A stretch of 64,000 nucleotides of DNA from NCBI RefSeq assembly GCF_002019765.1, contig NZ_KV917380.1:672707-736706 (forward strand), given 5' to 3'. The notes beneath the pieces were generated by a model, which saw only the letters and a list, made by a program, of their open reading frames with translations, did not search any database and was not told the DNA's origin. Numbering within the stretch: position 1 is the stretch's first letter; every line of letters starts with the position of its first letter. The position numbers and the translations under genes were made by a program. This stretch comes from Shouchella oshimensis. Lineage in GTDB: Bacteria; Bacillota; Bacilli; Bacillales; Bacillaceae_D. Shown piece after piece: positions 1-8,066 of the stretch.

Positions 1-151
1 GTAAATCCATATCTGTAAAGCTAATCGTAAGAGCAATAATGATTGGTAATACGGCGAACAATAGGAGCAACAGAACGGCCGGAGCAATAAAGACGTAAGG
101 GGCACTTTGGCGCTTTCCTTCTCTAGATGGTTTTTTTCGTACCAACTCCAT
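1..151 (-). CDS. Sugar ABC transporter permease (5' part, cut by window edge)
   Basis: This is the first 50 codons of an inner-membrane permease subunit for a carbohydrate ABC importer. The ATG at 151-149 directly follows the TAA stop of the binding-protein gene, so the two are translationally linked. The visible protein has a basic N-terminus followed by a long hydrophobic segment (starting APYVFIAPAVLLLLFAV) and then a TISFTDMDL-type stretch. That order is typical of the first transmembrane helix of MalF-like permeases. The assignment rests mainly on this hydrophobic pattern and on the binding protein next door. The remainder lies outside the window. Confidence 0.75.
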   Translation of the reverse strand, partial: MELVRKKPSREGKRQSAPYVFIAPAVLLLLLFAVLPIIIALTISFTDMDL

Positions 152-1393
152 TTAGTTTTCCTCCTCTTCCTCATCGGTCACAATCATTGGTTCTATCCGG
201 GATCGAAAGTCCTTTATTTCTTCTTCAATCGTGTAATCAGCTCTTGTAATCCGTTGTTCAGATCGTTTCCATTCATCATTGATTCGATTCCAATTTAAGA
301 CTTGCGGTTGAGCACGTGAATGTTGCAGTTGCTCATAATAGGTATAGAGGCGTTCATCCTCTTGTAGGGCAGGGTCTTCCCAAGCATCAACTCGAGGTGG
401 TAACACACGGACGTCCTTGAAGTAATCGATTTGTGTTTGACGATCTGAGAGGTAGGAAAGAAACGCCACTGCTTCATCTGGATGTTCTGTCCATTCGAAG
501 ATCGCCATGTTTGAACCACCAATGACGGACGTATTGTTTTCTTTACTCGGCATTAATTTTGTATCCCACTCTTCAAATTCTGGATAATTATCAATCAATT
601 GTTGATATCGGAATGGAGGCTCAAAAAACATTGGCTGAATCCCGTCAACAAACGACTGCATCGGATCTAATCCTAGTCCAAGAGGAGCAAGATCCTCTTT
701 AAAGAAACGTGTGTAATAAGTAACTGCTTCAACAAAAGCAGGATCAGAGAAATCAACGCCTTTATCCGTCGTTTCAAACTCGACGCCGTTCTGCCAGGCA
801 AAGATGTACGGAAGAGTGTCGTCGTTTTCAGGTAATGTCATAGCATATAAGCCGTCTCCTCGATCATATAACGCTTTTGAAGCTTCATACAATTCCTCCC
901 ATGTGTCTGGACCTTCTGGAAAGCCGACATCAGCTAACAAGTCTGTCCGATAAAAGAGGACGCGTGTTTCTACATACCAAGGAACGGCAACTAATTCACC
1001 GTTGTAGATAGTAGAATCAACGGCACCTTCAAAAAAATGATCAGAATCTAAATTTGGATAGTCCTCAACGTACTCATCTAAAGGTAAAAACGAACCAGTA
1101 CTTGCAAAGTCAGCCATATAGGATGTACCCATTTGAACCACGTCAGGACCGCTACCGGAGGCAACGGCAGTGAGTAGGTTATCGTAAATATTTCCCCACG
1201 GAATGGCTTGAAGATTGACTTTTACGCCTGGGTGTTGCTGTTCAAACTGCTGAATATACCCTTCATTAACAAGTTGCTCTGCTTCCCAACCGATTGCCCA
1301 AACATCTAATGTAACGCCGTCTTCTTCACCATCTGAACATCCTACTAGTCCCATAGAAAGAAGCAACGGTAGTGCACCTAAACTTTTCCGCAT
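152..1393 (-). CDS. Extracellular sugar-binding lipoprotein (family 1 SBP)
   Basis: This is the substrate-binding lipoprotein of a sugar ABC importer, 413 residues. The N-terminus MRKSLGALPLLLSMG is a signal peptide ending in the lipobox LVGC, with Cys19 as the lipid-anchored residue. The mature part has the family-1 pattern, including a QQFEQQHPGVKV segment near the start and a conserved GSGPDVVQMG motif. The ATG at 1393 was chosen over an in-frame start at 1423 because AAAGGAG lies 8 bases upstream and the signal peptide then begins correctly. The gene sits 16 bases after the GH3 gene and abuts the permease. The substrate is not readable from sequence; a glucoside or oligosaccharide is inferred from the GH3 neighbour. 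Confidence 0.9.
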   Translation of the reverse strand: MRKSLGALPLLLSMGLVGCSDGEEDGVTLDVWAIGWEAEQLVNEGYIQQFEQQHPGVKVNLQAIPWGNIYDNLLTAVASGSGPDVVQMGTSYMADFASTGSFLPLDEYVEDYPNLDSDHFFEGAVDSTIYNGELVAVPWYVETRVLFYRTDLLADVGFPEGPDTWEELYEASKALYDRGDGLYAMTLPENDDTLPYIFAWQNGVEFETTDKGVDFSDPAFVEAVTYYTRFFKEDLAPLGLGLDPMQSFVDGIQPMFFEPPFRYQQLIDNYPEFEEWDTKLMPSKENNTSVIGGSNMAIFEWTEHPDEAVAFLSYLSDRQTQIDYFKDVRVLPPRVDAWEDPALQEDERLYTYYEQLQHSRAQPQVLNWNRINDEWKRSEQRITRADYTIEEEIKDFRSRIEPMIVTDEEEEEN

Positions 1394-1409
1394 AAGTGAT
1401 TCTCCTTTT

Positions 1410-3572
1410 TTAAGACTTAACAAGTGAGAAGGTTAACGTATTTTCCTGCTCACAAACACTGCTCCCATTTACATAAACACGAAATTGGCCAGAATCACTC
1501 GCATACGTTAAATCGCTATGGTAGTACTGCAACATATCATGAGTAATTTCGAATGTGATAGTTCTTGTTTCCCCTGGAGAAAGGGTAATTTTTTGAAAGC
1601 TTTTTAGTTCTTTAACCGGTCTAACTACTTCTCCAACCAGATCCTGAATATAGAGCTGGACTGTTTCAACCCCATCGATTTTACCAGTGTTTGTCACATC
1701 TACAGAGACGGTTAAACTGGCTGAACCATCCCATTCTACTGCTGATAGCGATCGGTTGCTATAACTGAACGATGTATAACTTAAGCCATAACCAAATGGA
1801 TACAAAGGTTCATTTGGAATGTCGATGTAGCGTGAAAAGAAACGCTCATTGCTTCCAGGAGGTAGTGGCCGTCCAGTTTGATAAGCATTGTAATAAACAG
1901 GAATTTGACCAGTAGCTCTTGGGAAAGACATGGTTAGTTTTCCGCTAGGATTAACTTCTCCAGATAGAAGGGCAACAGCAGCTTGTGCACCTTCTGAACC
2001 AGGATGCCAGCATTCTAATATGGCGTCAGCGTATGGTTCTAATTCAGTTAAATCCAGTGGACGAGCATTAAATAATGCGACGATGACAGGTTTCCCGGTT
2101 TCTTTTGCTAACCGGGCTAACTCGATTTGACATGGTGCTAGAGTGATAGAGGATCGGCTTCTCCCTTCTCCACTACGATCTTTTCCTTCTCCTAAAGCAA
2201 GAACTAGGCAGTCTGCTTGCTCCATTACCATGGTCGCTTCCGTAAGAAGTGCTTCATCTCGTTCATAAAGGTGAGAACCTGTTGCGTACATGGCATGTGC
2301 AAAGTGTCCTTGAAAAGCTTGTTTCAGTGTAGTCGTCTGGTCTGGTTTACCGAAAATTGACCATTCTCCCAGTAGATCTTGATTATCTGCATAAGGACCA
2401 ATTAATGCGACGGTTGTCTCTTTAGTTAGAGGAAGGACGTTATCATTCTTTAGTAAGACCATACTTTTTTCTGCGACGGTTTGTGCAAAAGCATGATGTG
2501 AAGGGTGTCCAACAATCGCTTGTTCCTTCTGAGGACTCACGCCACGATAGGGATCTTCAAATAAACCTAGCTCATTCTTTAATTGTAAGACGCGCAAAAC
2601 GGCTTCATCGAGTAAGGCTGAATCTATGGCGTGTTTATCTAGTAATGCTGCTAACGAATGGGTATAAGCTAAACTCATCATGTCAATATCCACACCAGCT
2701 TCTAGCGCTTTTTTAGCCGCTTCGGCTTCGTTTTCCGCGACGCCATGCGGGATCAGTTCCTGAACGGCGCCAAAATCTGAGATGATCACACCGTCAAACT
2801 GTAACTCTCCTCTTAATAAATCCCGAAGTAAGGCGGAGTTCGCAGTAGCTGGAATTGAATGAACTGTATTAAATGCCGTCATCACTAACTTAACCCCAGC
2901 ATCTAAGGCGGCTTCATAAGCAGGAAGATGTTTGTCTCGAAGCTCTCTTTCTGATAAGTCAACGGTATTATAATCACGTCCACCTTCAGCTAAGCCATAC
3001 GCGGCAAAATGTTTCACACAAGCACCAACACGATCTTTAGCGATAAGAGAGCCTTCGCCTTGAAGCCCGCGAACAGTGGCTGCTGCGAATAAACCGTTTA
3101 AAAATGGATCTTCACCGGTTGATTCCATAACTCGACCCCATCGTGGATCACGTACTAAATCAGCCATAGGAGCAAAGCTAATGTGGAGGCCAGCACTGGC
3201 TGCTTCTTTAGCTGAAATCGTTTGCAATTTTTCGATTAAGTCCGGCTCCCACGTTGCGCCAAGTCCAAGAGGAATAGGGAAGATGGTTTCGTACCCGTTA
3301 ATCACATCTGCCATAAACAATAATGGAACTCCTAAACGGCTTTTCTTTAAATGTTCACGTTGAATGGCCGCTAACTTTGTTGCTCCAGCTACACCAAGCA
3401 CAGATCCGCTTTGTTTAATCATCTCCTCATCAACAGGAAATTCAATTCGACCTGTTACTGGGGTACTGTCCTCTTGTTCAGAGTAAAATGCCCCAGCAAA
3501 TTGAGTAAGCTGTCCAACTTTTTCAGCTGTTGTCATCTCTTGTAATAGCGCTTGTAATTGTTCTTCTGTCAT
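1410..3572 (-). CDS. Glycoside hydrolase family 3 beta-glycosidase
   Basis: This 720-residue enzyme hydrolyses terminal beta-linked sugars (beta-glucosidase or beta-xylosidase type). The N-terminal barrel carries DPRWGR (142-147), KHFAAYG (187-193) and the nucleophile motif ISDFG with Asp266. An alpha/beta sandwich domain follows, with a fibronectin III-like domain at the C-terminus, as in BglX-type enzymes. No signal peptide is visible, so it is probably cytoplasmic and acts on imported oligosaccharides. It is the first gene of the operon with the binding protein and permease, and LacI-type operators lie just upstream. Exact substrate is unknown. Confidence 0.93.
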   Translation of the reverse strand: MTEEQLQALLQEMTTAEKVGQLTQFAGAFYSEQEDSTPVTGRIEFPVDEEMIKQSGSVLGVAGATKLAAIQREHLKKSRLGVPLLFMADVINGYETIFPIPLGLGATWEPDLIEKLQTISAKEAASAGLHISFAPMADLVRDPRWGRVMESTGEDPFLNGLFAAATVRGLQGEGSLIAKDRVGACVKHFAAYGLAEGGRDYNTVDLSERELRDKHLPAYEAALDAGVKLVMTAFNTVHSIPATANSALLRDLLRGELQFDGVIISDFGAVQELIPHGVAENEAEAAKKALEAGVDIDMMSLAYTHSLAALLDKHAIDSALLDEAVLRVLQLKNELGLFEDPYRGVSPQKEQAIVGHPSHHAFAQTVAEKSMVLLKNDNVLPLTKETTVALIGPYADNQDLLGEWSIFGKPDQTTTLKQAFQGHFAHAMYATGSHLYERDEALLTEATMVMEQADCLVLALGEGKDRSGEGRSRSSITLAPCQIELARLAKETGKPVIVALFNARPLDLTELEPYADAILECWHPGSEGAQAAVALLSGEVNPSGKLTMSFPRATGQIPVYYNAYQTGRPLPPGSNERFFSRYIDIPNEPLYPFGYGLSYTSFSYSNRSLSAVEWDGSASLTVSVDVTNTGKIDGVETVQLYIQDLVGEVVRPVKELKSFQKITLSPGETRTITFEITHDMLQYYHSDLTYASDSGQFRVYVNGSSVCEQENTLTFSLVKS

Positions 3573-3599
3573 CTGTACACCTCATAAGCGAGTAATAAA

Positions 3600-3669
3600 G
3601 TGAAACGTTTCACCTAATGGCAAAAAAATATAAAAATAGTGTGTATGTGAAAATTGTAACGTTTCACTA
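3600..3669 (-). promoter_or_regulatory. LacI-family operators upstream of the GH3 operon
   Basis: A perfect palindrome GTGAAACGTTTCAC lies at 3600-3613. A second, imperfect site with core GTAACGTTTCAC lies at about 3656-3667. Both have the central CG and AAACGTTT core typical of LacI/CcpA-type sites and lie 28-100 bases upstream of the GH3 start. The adjacent lacI-type gene is the likely regulator, but CcpA could also bind. Confidence 0.75.
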
Positions 3670-3725
3670 ACTGTGAATGACACTAGTATACGACTTAAGT
3701 AAAATAGAATGCAAGAGAAAATTTT

Positions 3726-3758
3726 AAGAGCCTCTAACCGTTGTTTGTAGAGGCTCTT
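3726..3758 (-). terminator. Intrinsic terminator at the lacI 3' end
   Basis: A perfect 11-bp inverted repeat (AAGAGCCTCTA at 3726-3736, complement at 3748-3758) overlaps the stop codon of the LacI-type gene. A T-run follows on the plus strand (TTTT) and an AAAATTTT tract on the minus strand. It separates the regulator gene from the operon it probably controls. Confidence 0.75.
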
Positions 3759-4705
3759 TTCATTAATGTTGTTGGAATGAGAGAATGGTGTGCTTCCTTA
3801 TTAGTCATTAAAGCCATTAAGACTGTTGCGGCTTCGTTGCCCCATGATCTAGTGGAATAATCAACTGTTGTTAGAGGTGGTGTAACATATTGACTTAATA
3901 AATTATTGTCAAATCCTGCTAGCCTAATTTGATCTCCTATCACAAAGCCATGTTCCTGGAACAACCGCTGCATACCTACTGCAGTACTGTCTGAAAGGGC
4001 AAAAACGTTAACAGGTTCTCCTGTCCATTCTTTCATAATCAGTTCCGCTGCTTCTAGTCCACCATCTAGCTCAAATTCTCCTGTGAGGATCTGAACAGAG
4101 TGAGGAGGTGGTGAATGCTGAATCACTTTTTGAATGGCTTTCAGCCGTTCCTGACTGTCGAAGTTGTCTTGATTTCCGGTAACAATATACGTTTTTGCCG
4201 CAGGGAAGGTGAGCAAATGCTCAATCATTTGTGTCGCACCTCTTTGATTATCAAGCAGTACTTGGCGTACATTTTTATGGTAAAACAAACGATCCAATAC
4301 GACCATCTTTTTGCCTGCATCGGCTAGTTGCATCATTTCATCAGAGGTAATTAAATCATCCATAATAATGCCGCCATCAACCGACCCATCAGCTAAAGAA
4401 TCTGTGGCGTTTTCACCTGTACAAACAACGGTATCAAATCCAGCTTCGGCGCTTGTTTCAATAATGCCAGCAAGAATATCCCCAAAGAAAATCCCTTTGT
4501 TTTCTTTTATGAACACGCCTACTTTTTTCGTTTTTCTCGCTTTAAGGGTTCGGGCTGCAGCGTTTGGGCGGTAATTTAGCTCTGCTGCTACCTGTTTAAT
4601 ATGCTCCGTTGTCTTTTTAGAAATTTTCGGGTTGTTGTTTAATGCATAAGAGACGGAAGTCATAGAGACGCCCGCCTTTTTTGCAATGTCTCGAATACTT
4701 ACCAT
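3734..4705 (-). CDS. LacI-family transcriptional regulator
   Basis: This is a 323-residue sugar-responsive repressor. The N-terminal helix-turn-helix reads SIRDIAKKAGVSMTSVSYAL, followed by the hinge helix segment NAAARTLKARKTKKVGV and a periplasmic-binding-protein-like effector domain. The ATG at 4705 has GGAGG 8-9 bases upstream; a GTG at 4720 in the same frame overlaps that ribosome site and was rejected. It lies directly upstream of the GH3 sugar-uptake operon, on the same strand but behind its own terminator. The operators at 3600-3669 make it the likely local regulator. The inducer is unknown. Confidence 0.92.
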   Translation of the reverse strand: MVSIRDIAKKAGVSMTSVSYALNNNPKISKKTTEHIKQVAAELNYRPNAAARTLKARKTKKVGVFIKENKGIFFGDILAGIIETSAEAGFDTVVCTGENATDSLADGSVDGGIIMDDLITSDEMMQLADAGKKMVVLDRLFYHKNVRQVLLDNQRGATQMIEHLLTFPAAKTYIVTGNQDNFDSQERLKAIQKVIQHSPPPHSVQILTGEFELDGGLEAAELIMKEWTGEPVNVFALSDSTAVGMQRLFQEHGFVIGDQIRLAGFDNNLLSQYVTPPLTTVDYSTRSWGNEAATVLMALMTNKEAHHSLIPTTLMKRASTNNG

Positions 4706-4868
4706 GAGCTGTTCCTCCACCTGAATTGTATTGCTTTCTATGTTACAGGAGTTTGAAAGGTTGTCAATGGAGGTTCAAAGGTTGAAAAAGCTTTAAGTGT
4801 TTAGTAAGTTGAAGGCGTATGAAAAGGGGATCAAAAGCGAGACAGCCACGGTTTTGTATAAGAAAGAA

Positions 4869-5145
4869 GAGGCTGGGACAAAAGTAGATAGACAGACCAA
4901 AATGACGAACATTCCTGAAAATAGGAACGTTCGTCGTTTGTTTTATATGATAATTAGCGGAAGGAGAATCCGAAGACTCCTGGGGGGATCAGCACGTGTC
5001 TGAAGACTCTGGGGTGGTGGTTTTCCAGGGAGGAGGCTGAGGCCGTGTCGCCGGAAAGCGAAGGGATTCTCCTGTAGCGGTGCTACTCAGCATATTTTAG
5101 ACTATTCGTCTTTTCAAATACTACTTTTCGTTATGTCCCAGCCTC
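4869..5145 (+). repeat. GAGGCTGGGACA-bounded element, copy 1
   Basis: This 277-bp element starts with GAGGCTGGGACA and ends with its complement TGTCCCAGCCTC. The inverted ends extend into AAAAGTAG on both sides if a five-base TAACG indel is allowed at the left end. Inside are a 13-bp hairpin (4904-4916 with 4923-4935) and several GC-rich stems. Two further copies in inverted orientation occur at 12740-13014 and 59424-59698. It carries no transposase and resembles a miniature inverted-repeat element. It occupies most of the 619-base gap between the LacI-type gene and the dehydrogenase gene. The rest of that gap (5146-5275) shows nothing recognisable. Confidence 0.85.
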
Positions 5146-5275
5146 GTTTAATTTATTGTTTTCATGCTTATCTTTTTCGAAAAACAGAATAAAAGCTGGT
5201 AACAACATGACCGGTGATTATTCAGAAGGAATGTTAGGGGAGGCTAGGAGTTGGTTAGGGCGTGACATTTGCCTT

Positions 5276-5316
5276 AAAAAACAAGCTTGTTGATGTATTT
5301 TCGAACACCAACAAGC
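5276..5316 (-). terminator. Terminator of the dctM-rraA-rpiR-dehydrogenase operon
   Basis: An inverted repeat with arms ACAAGCTTGTTG and CAACAAGCTTGT is followed on the minus strand by a run of Ts (5280-5276). It lies 9 bases after the dehydrogenase stop codon and closes the operon. Confidence 0.8.
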
Positions 5317-5324
5317 TTGTTTGT

Positions 5325-6197
5325 TTAGATGGAGTAAAGCTCTAAGACTTCTTTCCAGTTAGCAAATGATTCTTTCTCAGGGTGATTCTTGACGATTCCA
5401 GCTAACTCTACAAGTCTTTCTTTTGAGGCATGGCTTAAATCTGAGTTTATGCCAGCTTCTTGTAACATGGCAATCGAACTGTTTAATTCAAATGCTCTTC
5501 TCTCTGCATGAACAGCACTCCCTGTTACAAGACGATTCAATGTATCAACAAACGGTTGGCGATTCATTGTTTCCTCTAAGGAACTTATCACTTCATCCGA
5601 TATATGATACGCTTCAGCGGCTTCCAATGTTTCAAGGTATAAGCCGACAAGCCCTTTCATGAAAATACTGCGAACAAGTTTAATAGCGGAAGCATCACCA
5701 GCCTTGTTTCCAACTGCTTTGATAGACATGTGAAGAGGGGACATTTTGGCAATGAACTCATTCGTCCCTGTTCCACTTGCAGCTATCGGTACTTTATGTT
5801 GATACACGGGTAAAGGACCTAGCATAGCGGCATCGACAAATTTAATGTGCTTCTGCTCAAGGTTTTGTTGCACTTGTTGCTTAATAGCAGGGCTTGAAGC
5901 TGAAACATCAACGTAAAGAAAGGACTCATTTTGAATTTCAGCGCATACAGCTTCGTTTACTTCCACTGCTTTACTGGCAGGTACTGCTACGAATAGTACG
6001 TTTACCTCTTTAATCAGTTCTTTTATCGATTTGACTAAACTAACGCCTGTTTGTTCTGCACGTTCTTTGATGGTCTGGCCAAACGTTTCATGGTCAATCA
6101 TAACGTCGTACGCACGAATGGACGTTACTCCTTCTTCTTTTAGTCCTTTTGCTAATTCGTAAGCTGCTTCACCAAAGCCTAAAAAATGTACGTTCAT
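5325..6197 (-). CDS. NAD(P)-dependent dehydrogenase, 3-hydroxyisobutyrate/6PGDH-like with DUF1932 domain
   Basis: This is a 290-residue cytoplasmic oxidoreductase. The N-terminus FLGFGEAAYELAKGL is a degenerate GxGxxA-type Rossmann nucleotide-binding motif, and VNVLFVAVPASKAVEV continues the fold. The C-terminal helical part (SAIKLVRSIFMKGLVGLYLETLEAA) matches the DUF1932 pattern seen in hydroxyacid dehydrogenase relatives. The start at 6197 has AAGGAT 8 bases upstream, while the ATG at 6206 overlaps that site. It is the last gene of the dctM-like operon, so oxidation of an imported hydroxyacid is a reasonable inference. The substrate cannot be read from the sequence. Confidence 0.82.
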   Translation of the reverse strand: MNVHFLGFGEAAYELAKGLKEEGVTSIRAYDVMIDHETFGQTIKERAEQTGVSLVKSIKELIKEVNVLFVAVPASKAVEVNEAVCAEIQNESFLYVDVSASSPAIKQQVQQNLEQKHIKFVDAAMLGPLPVYQHKVPIAASGTGTNEFIAKMSPLHMSIKAVGNKAGDASAIKLVRSIFMKGLVGLYLETLEAAEAYHISDEVISSLEETMNRQPFVDTLNRLVTGSAVHAERRAFELNSSIAMLQEAGINSDLSHASKERLVELAGIVKNHPEKESFANWKEVLELYSI

Positions 6198-6223
6198 TAA
6201 AATCATCCTTCGTTAAATAAAAA

Positions 6224-7084
6224 TTAGTTATTCTTTTTTTCAATATGGTAGTTCATAGATGTAAGCACATTGTTTACTTCACTTAAGCGCTGCTTCACAC
6301 GTTCGGAGTCTGATAGAGCTAATGCGCTAATTAAATAGTCAACAAGAAAGAAAGAGGATACGACCGAATTGTGAGAAGATATGCTCTCTGCTGGACAGAT
6401 TAAGTGCGCATCTGCATAAGCAAGTAATGGTGATGAAAATTTGTCTGTAATGACAACGACTGATGCTCCATTTTTTTTAGCTTGATCAGCGTAATGCATC
6501 AACCTAGCCCCATACCGCGCAAAACTAACGACGATGAGGACATCCTCTTTAGAAAAAGAAATCACGTCGTCCACCCAATCGCTTGAATCTGCAAGAGTAA
6601 GCTTGGTATTCCCGAACATTCGATTTAAGTTGTGCGATAAATATTGTGCTACTGGTAACCCACTACGAACACTCGTGCAGAAAACATTGGTTGCTTTTTT
6701 TATGAGTGATTCAACTTGTGAAAGATTTGTTTCCATATTAATCTGATTGGCTTGTTGTATTTGTGCTAGCTGCAAGTCATAGTGATTTAACCACCTTTCG
6801 TTTTGAGAAAAAGTGGTTAGATTTTTTTCTAATCTCGTGTGCGGAGTACTCTCTTCTTTTAAAAGAAGTTGTAAATTCTTTTGGAACTCGGAGTATCCTG
6901 AAAACCCTACACTCGACATTAACCGCATGACAGTAGTGGTACTCGTTCCAACTTCCTTTGATAGTTCTTCAACGGTCATAAAGCCAACATCGTTGTAGTG
7001 GCTAAGAATAAAATCGACAACTAATTTCTGTGAACGTGGTAAAGATGAAATGTTTTCTTTTAATCTATCTAAAGGGTTTTTCAT
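6224..7084 (-). CDS. RpiR-family (MurR/RpiR) transcriptional regulator
   Basis: This 286-residue regulator has an N-terminal HTH (MTVEELSKEVGTSTTTVMRLMSSVG region) and a C-terminal SIS sugar-phosphate-binding domain, visible as VFCTSVRSGLPVAQYL and VLIVVSFARYG followed by ASVVVITD. RpiR proteins usually sense phosphosugars or related acids. The gene lies inside the operon with the DctM-like transporter and the RraA-like enzyme. The paired GTAAT-N4-ATTAC sites upstream of the operon (9444-9486) are plausible targets. An inverted repeat with a long spacer (about 7099-7160) lies between rraA and this gene. Whether it matters is unclear. Confidence 0.9.
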   Translation of the reverse strand: MKNPLDRLKENISSLPRSQKLVVDFILSHYNDVGFMTVEELSKEVGTSTTTVMRLMSSVGFSGYSEFQKNLQLLLKEESTPHTRLEKNLTTFSQNERWLNHYDLQLAQIQQANQINMETNLSQVESLIKKATNVFCTSVRSGLPVAQYLSHNLNRMFGNTKLTLADSSDWVDDVISFSKEDVLIVVSFARYGARLMHYADQAKKNGASVVVITDKFSSPLLAYADAHLICPAESISSHNSVVSSFFLVDYLISALALSDSERVKQRLSEVNNVLTSMNYHIEKKNN

Positions 7085-7173
7085 AACAGTACACTCCTAA
7101 GGGACATAGTCTTTATTTAAAATCATATCGAACATTAAATAGAGTGTCTATGTTCCCTTTAGAAGAGACCGTT

Positions 7174-7824
7174 TTAAATTGATTTTAACCAAGCAGGCTT
7201 AATTTGACCTTTAGCGATTTTCTTTAATCGTTCTGCTTCATATTGAGCCTTTTCTTCAGCGCGCTGAAGTGCTCCTTCTACTTCTTCTCGTGGTAATACG
7301 ATCACACCATCTGCATCGCCCATAATAAAATCTCCAGGTTGGATCGCTAGTCCTCCACATCGAGTAGGCGCATTAACATGACCTGGTCCGTTTTTTTCTG
7401 GTCCGCCAGGTACTGCCCCTCGACTAAATACTGGAAGTGTAGATTTTGCTAGTGTAGAGAAGTCACGAACAAAGCCGTCAATGACAAAGCCATTTAAGTG
7501 CAACGCTTCAGCTGCTGCTGCCATTAATTCGCCAATAACGGCACGTTTATCGTAGCCATTAGCATTTACAACAAGTACATGACCAGGCTGGGAATGATAG
7601 ATTGCGTGATGAACAGCTAAATTATCTCCGCTTTTTACATCAATCGTTACAGCCGCACCTACTAATACACTGTCAATATGACATGGTTTAATAGAGTGCT
7701 CCATTTCGATTGGTCTATCCATTACATCACTTAATAAAGTGGTACTTACTTTTTTTGCTCGTTCCACCCACTCTTCTGGTAACAACTCGGGTGCTTGGTC
7801 TAAAACGATGTTCGTAGTACTCAT
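7174..7824 (-). CDS. RraA-family protein (HMG/oxaloacetate aldolase-like)
   Basis: This 216-residue protein belongs to the RraA/dimethylmenaquinone methyltransferase-like fold. Many members are 4-hydroxy-4-methyl-2-oxoglutarate or oxaloacetate aldolases. Diagnostic segments are TTLLSDVMDRP near the N-terminus, GVAVTIDVKSGDNLAVH-like strands, the central LVVNANGYDKRAVIGELMAAAA motif, GFVIDGFVRD, and FIMGDADGVIVLP. The start at 7824 has GGAAGG nine bases upstream; an ATG at 7833 overlaps the preceding stop and is the alternative. Its operon partners suggest a catabolic role on an imported organic acid rather than RNase E control, which does not apply in Bacillus. Confidence 0.85.
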   Translation of the reverse strand: MSTTNIVLDQAPELLPEEWVERAKKVSTTLLSDVMDRPIEMEHSIKPCHIDSVLVGAAVTIDVKSGDNLAVHHAIYHSQPGHVLVVNANGYDKRAVIGELMAAAAEALHLNGFVIDGFVRDFSTLAKSTLPVFSRGAVPGGPEKNGPGHVNAPTRCGGLAIQPGDFIMGDADGVIVLPREEVEGALQRAEEKAQYEAERLKKIAKGQIKPAWLKSI

Positions 7825-7829
7825 GTTAG

Positions 7830-8054
7830 TCATCCTTCCGTGTTCTTCTTTTTAGTATAAGAAAGTAAATAACCAGAAAAAGCAGCAATCGATGTTACAA
7901 AAAAGACGGTGCTAGCCAGATTTTGATCAAGGCCGATAACCCAATTCCCTTTTGCAACGACTAAGCCAAGTAATTGGCCAAGAACGAGTACAGATCCTAA
8001 TAGAATAAATAAAGTTACAGAACATATGAAAATGATCATCAATACTTTTCTCAT
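7830..8054 (-). CDS. Small two-helix membrane protein linked to the DctM-like transporter
   Basis: This is a 74-residue protein with two hydrophobic segments (about 5-30 and 43-66) and a basic C-terminal tail SYTKKKNTEG. A strong AGGAGG ribosome site precedes the ATG. It lies 12 bases after the DctM-like transporter and its stop overlaps the possible rraA start, so it is certainly in the operon. It is much shorter than a normal DctQ small permease (about 160 residues, four helices). It may be a reduced accessory subunit of the transporter. No family was recognised. Confidence 0.75.
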   Translation of the reverse strand: MRKVLMIIFICSVTLFILLGSVLVLGQLLGLVVAKGNWVIGLDQNLASTVFFVTSIAAFSGYLLSYTKKKNTEG

Positions 8055-8066
8055 CTTAAACGCCTC

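Noticed and set aside
7099-7160. Long-range inverted repeat AAGGGACATAG/CTATGTTCCCTT between rraA and rpiR
   Set aside because: The 38-base loop and the bulge make an RNA hairpin or operator uncertain; mentioned only in the rpiR entry.
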